Made by a program: the position numbers and the translations under genes
Assembly: GCA_030018605.1 (NCBI GenBank)
Contig: JASEHP010000004.1
Span: 1-27,341 of the forward strand
Source of the DNA: Thermodesulfovibrionales bacterium
GTDB taxonomy: Bacteria > Nitrospirota > Thermodesulfovibrionia > Thermodesulfovibrionales > UBA1546
Length of the DNA: 27,341 nucleotides
Reading direction: 5' to 3'
Part shown: piece after piece, positions 22,117-27,341 of the stretch
Layout: every line of letters begins with the position of its first letter
Numbering within the stretch: position 1 is the stretch's first letter
The notes under the pieces: model-generated
The model's database searches: none
Told to the model about the DNA's origin: nothing
The model's input: only the letters and a program-made list of their open reading frames with translations

Positions 22117-22650
22117 ATGTTTAAAGGAACAACGATATTGTGCGTAAGGCGCAACGGAAAGGTTGCCATTGCCGGAGACGGCCAGGTGACAATGGGCAAT
22201 ACTGTTTTGAAACACAATGCAAAAAAAATAAGGACAATGTACGACAATAAGATAATAGCAGGATTTTCAGGCGCAACAGCAGATGCATTCACTTTGTTTG
22301 AAAGGTTTGAGGCAAAGATTGAATCATACAGGGGCAATATCAAAAGGGCTGCCGTAGAGCTTGCAAAAGACTGGAGAACGGATAAAATTTTACGGAGGCT
22401 TGAGGCGCTTCTAATAATAGCGGATAAGGAACATACATTTATAATATCAGGCACCGGAGATGTTATTGAGCCTGAGGACGGGGTCGCTGCAATCGGTTCG
22501 GGAGGGCCTTATGCGCAGGCAGCGGCAAAGGGGCTTTTTGAAAACACAAATCTCTCCGCAAAAGAGATAGTTGAAAAAGCAATGAAGATTGCGTCTAATA
22601 TATGCATATACACAAATGAGAGTATAACTATAGAGGAATTGTATGGATAA
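22117..22650 (+). CDS. hslV: ATP-dependent protease subunit HslV
   Basis: The proteolytic subunit of HslVU (ClpQY), a proteasome-like threonine peptidase. From the ATG at 22117, with GGAGGAG at 22104-22110, the protein is 177 residues and begins MFKGTTILCVRR. The nucleophile is the first threonine after a four-residue propeptide (T5), removed on maturation. GKVAIAGDGQVTMGN and AAIGSGGPYAQAAAKGL are family signatures. Upstream in-frame ATGs lie in the repeat region and are not preferred. It overlaps hslU by 8 nt. Confidence 0.96.
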   Translation: MFKGTTILCVRRNGKVAIAGDGQVTMGNTVLKHNAKKIRTMYDNKIIAGFSGATADAFTLFERFEAKIESYRGNIKRAAVELAKDWRTDKILRRLEALLIIADKEHTFIISGTGDVIEPEDGVAAIGSGGPYAQAAAKGLFENTNLSAKEIVEKAMKIASNICIYTNESITIEELYG

Positions 22651-23983
22651 TCTTACGCCAAGAAAAATAGTAGAAGAACTGGATAAGTATATAATTGGCC
22701 AGAACAAGGCAAAAAAAGCGGTTGCCATTGCCTTAAGAAACAGGTGGCGGAGGCAACAGCTTTCACCCGAACTGAAAGACGAGGTGCTTCCCAAAAACAT
22801 AATCATGATCGGGCCTACAGGCGTAGGAAAAACAGAGATTGCAAGACGCCTCGCAAGGCTTGCACATGCGCCGTTTCTGAAAATAGAAGCCTCCAAGTTT
22901 ACAGAGGTAGGCTATGTAGGCAGGGACGTTGAATCAATGATAAGGGATCTTACGGAAATCTCGCTGAACATGGTTAAGTCCGAGCATATAGAAAAGATTC
23001 AGGAGAAGGCAGAATCCCTTGCAGAAGAACGGCTTCTTGATCTTCTGCTTCCTGCCCCGCGGCAGACGCGCGGCATAAGCATCGAGGAGGAGGAGAAGGA
23101 GAAATATAAAGAGACGAGAGAACGGCTCAGGCAGCAGCTTAAAGACGGCAAGCTTGATAACAGATATGTGGATGTAGAGGTAAGAGAAAAGGTAATGCCG
23201 TTCGGCGTAATCTCAAACGTAGGGCTTGAAGAGCTTGAGATAAACCTGAAAGAGATGCTCGGAGGGTTAATCCCTGACAAGGCAAAGAGGAAAAAAGCCA
23301 GAGTGCCGGAAGCATTAAGAATACTCGTGCAGGAAGAGGCAAACAAACTGATTGATATGGACAAGGTGACAAAAGAGGCTATTGATAGAGTCCAGCAGAC
23401 AGGGATTATCTTCATAGACGAGATTGACAAGGTTGCAAGCAGGGGACATGCTCACGGCCCGGACGTATCAAGGGAAGGCGTTCAGAGGGACCTTCTTCCT
23501 GTTGTTGAAGGCACAACAGTAACAACAAAGCACGGCCCTGTAAAAACAGAGCATATATTATTCATCGCAGCAGGCGCATTCCATATGTCAAAACCCTCAG
23601 ACCTCATCCCAGAACTTCAGGGAAGGTTTCCTATAAGGGTCGAGCTTGACCCATTGGGAAAAGATGAATTTGCGAGGATTCTTACAGAACCCTATAACGC
23701 ACTCACAAAGCAGTACACGGCGCTGCTTGCAACAGAAAATATAGAGATAAATTTCAGGGAAGATGCCGTTGAGGAGATAGCAGGCATTGCGGCAACAGTA
23801 AATGAAAAGACTGAAAACATAGGTGCAAGAAGGCTTCATACAGTGCTTGAAAAACTCCTTGAGGATATATCATTTGAGGCGCCTGAAAAAAAGAACGGCA
23901 AACTTCCGATAGACAGGAAATATGTGAGAGCCAAACTCGCTGATATTGTAAAGGATGAAGACCTGAGCAGGTATATACTGTAG
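22643..23983 (+). CDS. hslU: HslU, ATPase subunit of the HslVU protease
   Basis: A 446-residue AAA+ unfoldase that feeds substrates to HslV. The N-terminus has LTPRKIVEELDKYIIGQ. Walker A is GPTGVGKT (57-64) and Walker B IIFIDEID (D259, E260). The inserted I domain (about 110-240) has KEMLGGLIPDK. The pore loop region YVGRDVESM is intact, as are sensor 1 (LFIAAGAFH) and sensor 2 (GARRLHTVLE). The C-terminal SRYIL peptide docks into HslV. Length is as expected and the gene overlaps hslV by 8 nt. Confidence 0.97.
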   Translation: MDNLTPRKIVEELDKYIIGQNKAKKAVAIALRNRWRRQQLSPELKDEVLPKNIIMIGPTGVGKTEIARRLARLAHAPFLKIEASKFTEVGYVGRDVESMIRDLTEISLNMVKSEHIEKIQEKAESLAEERLLDLLLPAPRQTRGISIEEEEKEKYKETRERLRQQLKDGKLDNRYVDVEVREKVMPFGVISNVGLEELEINLKEMLGGLIPDKAKRKKARVPEALRILVQEEANKLIDMDKVTKEAIDRVQQTGIIFIDEIDKVASRGHAHGPDVSREGVQRDLLPVVEGTTVTTKHGPVKTEHILFIAAGAFHMSKPSDLIPELQGRFPIRVELDPLGKDEFARILTEPYNALTKQYTALLATENIEINFREDAVEEIAGIAATVNEKTENIGARRLHTVLEKLLEDISFEAPEKKNGKLPIDRKYVRAKLADIVKDEDLSRYIL

Positions 23984-23988
23984 TGATT

Positions 23989-24083
23989 CAGAAGCGCAGA
24001 ATAACAGAAGCCCAGATGCGCAGAAGTAGAAATGGCACTCATACTTTTGCATTACTGTTCTTTTGCTCTGTTGCTCTGTCTTT
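23989..24083. repeat. Octamer arrays at the hslU-rlpA junction
   Basis: CAGAAGCG, CAGAATAA, CAGAAGCC, CAGATGCG and CAGAAGTA run without a break at 23989-24028. A second set, including TTGCTCTG twice (24063-24078), lies at 24052-24083. The two sets are roughly complementary. The first holds the rlpA start codon and the second encodes part of its signal peptide. Confidence 0.75.
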
Positions 24084-24750
24084 TCTCACTTCCTGCGCTG
24101 CTCCAAGATACAGATACTATGAAGACTATCCAAAATACGAAACCCAGCCAAAAGAAAGACCGGCGCTTTTAGAAACAAAATATATAGTTGCCTCATGGTA
24201 TGGGCCTGATTTTCATGGAAAGCTGACATCATCAGGCGAGCCTTACAATATGCATGCAAATACATGCGCGCATAAGGAATATCCTTTCGGGACAAAGTTG
24301 AAGGTGACAAATATCTTAAACAGCAAAAGCGTTGAGTGCGCTGTGAATGACAGGGGTCCGTTTATTCCGGGAAGGGACTTAGATCTTTCATACGCCTGCG
24401 CTAAAGAGATCGAATTAATAGGACCAGGAACCGGAAAGGTAAGAACCGAATATCTCGGCAGGGACATGCGGTACATAAAATACATAAAATATTCGCCTAC
24501 AGGCGGCAACGGGCCTTTTACAATACAGATCGGTTCTTATAAAGACCTTTCAAATGCAACGCGCATGAAAGCATCTCTTGAATTTAAATATGCCACGGTC
24601 TATATAACAGAGGCTGAGATAAGCGGAGGCAAATACTACAGGGTCAGGGTCGGCAAATTCAATTCAAAAGACGATGCATTTACCCTCGCAAAGACCCTCG
24701 CGGATGAGGGATATAACACACTGGTTGCACCTTATGGGGAGAGGATATGA
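24016..24750 (+). CDS. rlpA: RlpA-like lipoprotein with DPBB and SPOR domains
   Basis: A probable outer-membrane lipoprotein that cuts naked glycan strands at division sites. From the ATG at 24016 there is a basic n-region, a hydrophobic stretch and the lipobox LTSC. The double-psi beta-barrel follows, with ASWYGPDFHGKLTSSGEPYN, CAHKEYPFGTKLKVTN and the catalytic-site NDRGPFIPGRDLDLSYA. A C-terminal SPOR domain (FTIQIGSYKDLSNATRMK... YYRVRVGKF) binds denuded peptidoglycan. A GTG at 23983 overlapping the hslU stop is an alternative start but adds only repeat-encoded residues. It probably shares a transcript with hslVU. Confidence 0.88.
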   Translation: MRRSRNGTHTFALLFFCSVALSFLTSCAAPRYRYYEDYPKYETQPKERPALLETKYIVASWYGPDFHGKLTSSGEPYNMHANTCAHKEYPFGTKLKVTNILNSKSVECAVNDRGPFIPGRDLDLSYACAKEIELIGPGTGKVRTEYLGRDMRYIKYIKYSPTGGNGPFTIQIGSYKDLSNATRMKASLEFKYATVYITEAEISGGKYYRVRVGKFNSKDDAFTLAKTLADEGYNTLVAPYGERI

Positions 24751-24756
24751 AATAGC

Positions 24757-24897
24757 ATGAAAAAACTTGACGAGATTGTTAAATTCCACGGCCACATATG
24801 CCCCAGGCTTGTCCTTGGCTACAGGGTATCCGCATTTGCCCTGAAAAATCTCGGCAAGGTGAAAAAGTTACGATACATATGCGACGTTAAGGAGTAA
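24757..24897 (+). pseudogene. FmdE N-terminal fragment cut by an insertion sequence
   Basis: The frame encodes 46 residues beginning MKKLDEIVKFHGHICPRLVL. This is the start of FmdE-family proteins (formylmethanofuran dehydrogenase subunit E-like), with the metal-binding HGHxCP signature. The family continues for well over 100 more residues with further cysteines. Here similarity stops after ALKNLGK (about 24860) and the frame ends in apparent IS sequence. The gene follows rlpA by 6 nt. Note R in place of the usual G after CP. Confidence 0.75.
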
Positions 24898-25399
24898 TGG
24901 ATCATTATGCCAGAGCATACCCGATATTTAGTAGGATACGAGGCTACAGGAGGTATCAACAGATGCTTTCAAGCCTCAGGAAATTTACCAGTAGCGAAGT
25001 TGCACAGGAGCGGTTGCGGATTATTGGATTTTATAGGCAGTATGGGGAACAGGCCACAAAAGAAGCTTTTGGGGCAGACCGGAAAGTGATTAGCCGATGG
25101 CGGCAGAAGCTCAATCGTAATGGAGGGGCGCTTGAGGGGCTGGTTCCTGAGTCCACAAGACCCAAACGGACAAGAACTATGACGGTAGCTGTGGAAATTG
25201 TTCAATTCATCAGACAGATAAGGCAAAAGCATCCCCGGTTGGGAAAAGAGAAAATCAAGCCCCTTCTGGATGAATTCTGTCAGGGTAACGGGTTAAAGAC
25301 CATAGCTGAGTCCACCATAGGCAAAGTCCTCAAGCGACACAAACTCTTCTACCAGAAGACCGGAAGGGTATACCATGACCCCGGCAGAAAAACACGGTA
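24860..25399 (+). mobile_element. IS481-like element, 5' part only
   Basis: The element begins within fmdE near 24860 and is cut at about 25400 by the left end of an IS256-like element. Exact ends are uncertain because no matching right end is visible in the window. Confidence 0.6.
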
Positions 25400-25400
25400 G
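24897..25400 (+). pseudogene. Truncated IS481-like transposase (HTH part)
   Basis: A 167-residue product made almost wholly of DNA-binding domains. A first helix-turn-helix (YGEQATKEAFGADRKVISRW) is followed by a linker with PESTRPKRTRT, and a second (IRQIRQKHPRLGKEKIKPLL ... SESTIGKVLKRHK-like). This order opens IS481-type DDE transposases, whose catalytic rve domain should follow the RVYHDPGRK segment. It does not: the frame runs into the IS256-like end and stops. The protein is therefore catalytically dead. Confidence 0.75.
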
Positions 25401-25978
25401 TGTAAACTTTCTTGTGTGAAAATGAAATAGGGTAAAAAAGGGGCGCACCTCCTATAAAATACTTTGTTACGGCCAGTAACAAAAATCAAAAGGAGGGGCA
25501 CCCATGAAAATTAAGATTAGCGTACCAGAAGTCGTAAATTTAATCAAAGGATTACAGGAGAATCCGTCAAGGATATTTGAGATGGCCACCATGAACGTGC
25601 AAAAGGATGTAGGGGATTACTTGACGAACCTCATGAAAGCAGAACTGACGCATTATTTAGGTCGTGATGAATATGAGCGGAGCAAGGGCGGGGCAAATCA
25701 TCGTAATGGCAGCTATCCCCGTGACTTCTGCATTAAAGGGATTGGAGAAGTAGCAGTAAATGTTCCGAGAGATCGGAAGGGGCAATATCAGACCCATGTA
25801 TTGCCTCGCGGCAAGCGATATGAAGACAGGATAGCAGAGGACTTGTCAGTTATGTATCTGACAGGGATAAGCACCCGTACGCTATCCATGTTAAGCAGGC
25901 GGCTTATAGGCAGACAGATTTCCCACGAAGAAGTGAGCAAGGCAAATAGGGAACTGACAGAGGCGGTAGAGAAGGGCA
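25400..25978 (+). mobile_element. IS256-like element, left part
   Basis: The terminal inverted repeat lies at about 25400-25423 (TGTAAACTTTCTTGTGTGAA). It is followed by a leader and the transposase start at 25504, and the element is cut at about 25978 by the right end of a second IS256-like copy in opposite orientation. Confidence 0.7.
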
Positions 25979-25998
25979 TTGTCAAGTCTTTTCTGTAA
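25504..25998 (+). pseudogene. IS256-family (mutator) transposase, N-terminal part
   Basis: 164 residues of a protein normally about 400 long. KAELTHYLGRDEYERSKGG, NHRNGSYPRDF, VNVPRDRKGQYQTHVLP and SVMYLTGISTRTLSMLS are the conserved N-terminal blocks of mutator-type transposases. AGGAGG precedes the ATG. Family sequence ends at about residue 158 (LTEAVEK); the last residues GIVKSFL are encoded by the terminal repeat of the neighbouring IS256-like copy. The first catalytic aspartate region is missing, so it is inactive. Confidence 0.88.
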
Positions 25999-26665
25999 AA
26001 TCTCATCAGGGCTTTATTCTCAAGGGTTTTCATAGCTTCAATTATGCCGCAATCCTCTGAATCCTTGATATGCGGATTTTAGCGAGGATTGCCTTTGCCT
26101 CTTTGTTCATAATCACTCCATTCCATCTCAGTTCTTTGAGCTGCCAGTAAACCATGGTGAGTGCACGCTCCTCATTCTGAAACCGTCCTATCCCTTTTAC
26201 CCTTCGCTTCACCTCCTTGAAACTCCGTTCCACTACATTGGTCGTCCGTATTCTGAGCCAATGCTGATAAGGATATTTGTAGTAGGTCAGGCAGCTCTCT
26301 ATATCTTCGGTGAGACACTCGACTGCTGAAGGATATTTCATGCTCCACTTTTTCTTGAACATCTCTAATGCTTCCTTTGCATGCTCATAGGTTGAGGCAT
26401 AGAATACCTTCCGCACTGACTCCTTCACCGAGACCCTGTCGTGTTCCAGCGCTTTGTCCAGCACGTTTTCAGTCTTGTGTTTTGTACATCTCTGTTTGTG
26501 CGATTCAGGGAAGACCTCATCAACCGCCTTGCTGAGCCCCGGACATCCATCTATAACGGTTAGCATCGGCTCGCTCATTCCCCTGCGCACAAGATCCTCC
26601 AGAAAGCCCTTCCATGCATTGTATGATTCCCGGTTGCCGAGTGATACTGTCCTGCTCGACATTTT
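25979..26665 (-). mobile_element. IS256-like element, right part, inverted
   Basis: The right terminal repeat lies at about 25979-26002 and matches the other copy's left repeat in pattern (TGT..AA..T.TT..TGT.AAAAT). The element runs leftwards from about 26665, where it joins the end of an IS3-like element. The 5' part of its transposase gene is not in this window. Confidence 0.7.
26042..26662 (-). pseudogene. IS256-family transposase, C-terminal part
   Basis: 206 residues covering the second half of a mutator-type transposase. LGNRESYNAWKGFLEDLVRRG, LTVIDGCPGLSKAVDEVFPE (second catalytic D), QRCTKHKTENVL and the strongly conserved WLRIRTTNVVERSFKEVKRR (catalytic E) with RRVKGIGRF. The N-terminal half and about 50 central codons are missing. 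The apparent ATG at 26662 arises at the junction with the IS3-like element and is not a true start. Confidence 0.88.
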
Positions 26666-26673
26666 CGGAACAA

Positions 26674-27341
26674 CTATTTTGAGTTTAAAGTTAGTCCCAC
26701 CATGTTTTCAAGTTTATAATAATTAGCCGGAACATCATATCCCAGCGCCTCATGCGGCCTATAGGTGTTGTATTTTATCCTGTAGGCTTCTAAGTCAATC
26801 TCTGCATCAATCGGGTCTGTGTATTCCCGCCGATATATCCTTTCATATTTCTGGCTCTGATTGAACCTCTCAAGCATCCCTACGGTCTGCGGGTGATGCC
26901 CCCTTGCCAGCACATGTCTGAATATCGAACCCTGTATGTATTTCCTGAATGTCTTTGACTTCATCGCAGGACCCTGATCACTGACTAAAAGCACTTTCTC
27001 AGGGAAACAGCCTTCTCCTGATATGCTCCGAGCCGCCTGTTTTGCCATCTCAATGGCATCCATAAGGTCATCTGCTGTGTGGCTTGCCCTTATCAGACAT
27101 GCAAGCACATATCGCGAGAAGTAATCCAGCACATTCGTTGAGTAGTATGTTCCATATTCCGGTATCTGAAACTCCGTAAAGTCTACCTGCCACAACTGGT
27201 TTATTCCTTCAGGCTTATGCAGATACTGCTGCCTGGCCTGTACCTGTTCTTTCAGTTCTTTGGTGTAATTGCAGGGTAAAAGCAGGCCCATCTGTTTCAT
27301 CGCCTTGTATGTCCCATATTTCGTTATCTCTATGCCGTGTC
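26674..27341 (-). CDS. IS3-type transposase (integrase core), cut by the window edge
   Basis: At least 222 residues, open to the window edge, ending at 26674. The integrase (rve) DDE core is present: LWQVDFTEFQIP (first D), LLVSDQGPAM (second D) and GMLERFNQSQKYE (E), ending with the IS3-like YNTYRPHEALGYDVPANYY. Upstream codons past the window's last in-frame ATG read HGIEITKYGTYKAMKQMGL, so the true start lies outside. All three catalytic acids are visible, so the copy may be active if its 5' part is intact. Downstream lies the IS256-like fragment, 9 nt away. Confidence 0.88.
   Translation of the reverse strand, partial: HGIEITKYGTYKAMKQMGLLLPCNYTKELKEQVQARQQYLHKPEGINQLWQVDFTEFQIPEYGTYYSTNVLDYFSRYVLACLIRASHTADDLMDAIEMAKQAARSISGEGCFPEKVLLVSDQGPAMKSKTFRKYIQGSIFRHVLARGHHPQTVGMLERFNQSQKYERIYRREYTDPIDAEIDLEAYRIKYNTYRPHEALGYDVPANYYKLENMVGLTLNSK

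Noticed and set aside
2181..24083. CRISPR array
   Set aside because: The repeats are 7-8 bp, without spacers of regular size and without cas genes.
24757..27341. A defence or cargo island in the IS pile
   Set aside because: All readable frames are transposase parts or the fmdE fragment; no passenger gene is present.

Overview
The window looks like a chromosomal segment of an anaerobic, Gram-negative-type bacterium. Supporting genes are a futalosine hydrolase (menaquinone by the futalosine route), a ferredoxin-dependent 2-oxoacid oxidoreductase pair, a NifU/NifS iron-sulfur assembly pair, an FmdE fragment, an Mla lipid-transport set and outer-membrane-type lipoproteins. Gene content and the in-gene microrepeats fit Nitrospirota (Thermodesulfovibrionia-like) or a deltaproteobacterial relative. 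This is inference; no rRNA or tRNA gene is visible to settle it.

Layout. 1-730: possible IS-end repeats and a RelB/RelE-type toxin-antitoxin pair bracketed by an 11-bp inverted repeat. 732-1268: small M50-like membrane protein. 1312-3824 (minus): relic of a secretin 3' end, then ymdB and rny. 4310-4518 (minus): an RNA gene that reads as 6S RNA (ssrS), with its own promoter. 4629-9860 (plus): mobA, tatA, alr, mlaE, mlaF, mlaD, tightly packed. 9937-11931 (minus): nifU-nifS. 12018-12350: AsmA-like C-terminal relic. 12360-13103 (minus): mqnB. 13185-16177 (plus): greA, pyrK, pyrD and a SAM hydrolase (DUF62), mostly overlapping. 16206-18272: XRE regulator, CsgG-like lipoprotein, and an RHH-DUF433/DUF5615 toxin-antitoxin pair. 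18376-21045 (minus): ppx, 2-oxoacid oxidoreductase beta and gamma, ArgA-like acetyltransferase. 21122-24750 (plus): xerC, hslV, hslU, rlpA. 24757-27341: an fmdE gene cut after about 35 codons by a pile of broken insertion sequences (IS481-like, two IS256-like pieces, IS3-like).

The most unusual signal is a family of 7-bp or 8-bp tandem microrepeats at eight places. The unit sequence differs from place to place but the unit length does not. Several arrays form hairpins of two complementary arms, and four lie inside conserved genes without breaking the frame (mobA, alr, pyrK, rlpA). A separate C/G-rich palindrome adds about 16 residues to mqnB, and another sits between two heptamer arrays in mobA. 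They resemble the heptameric STRR repeats described in filamentous cyanobacteria. I found no defence island, CRISPR array or evident new enzymatic system. The novelty here lies in the repeats, the 6S RNA and the gene relics.
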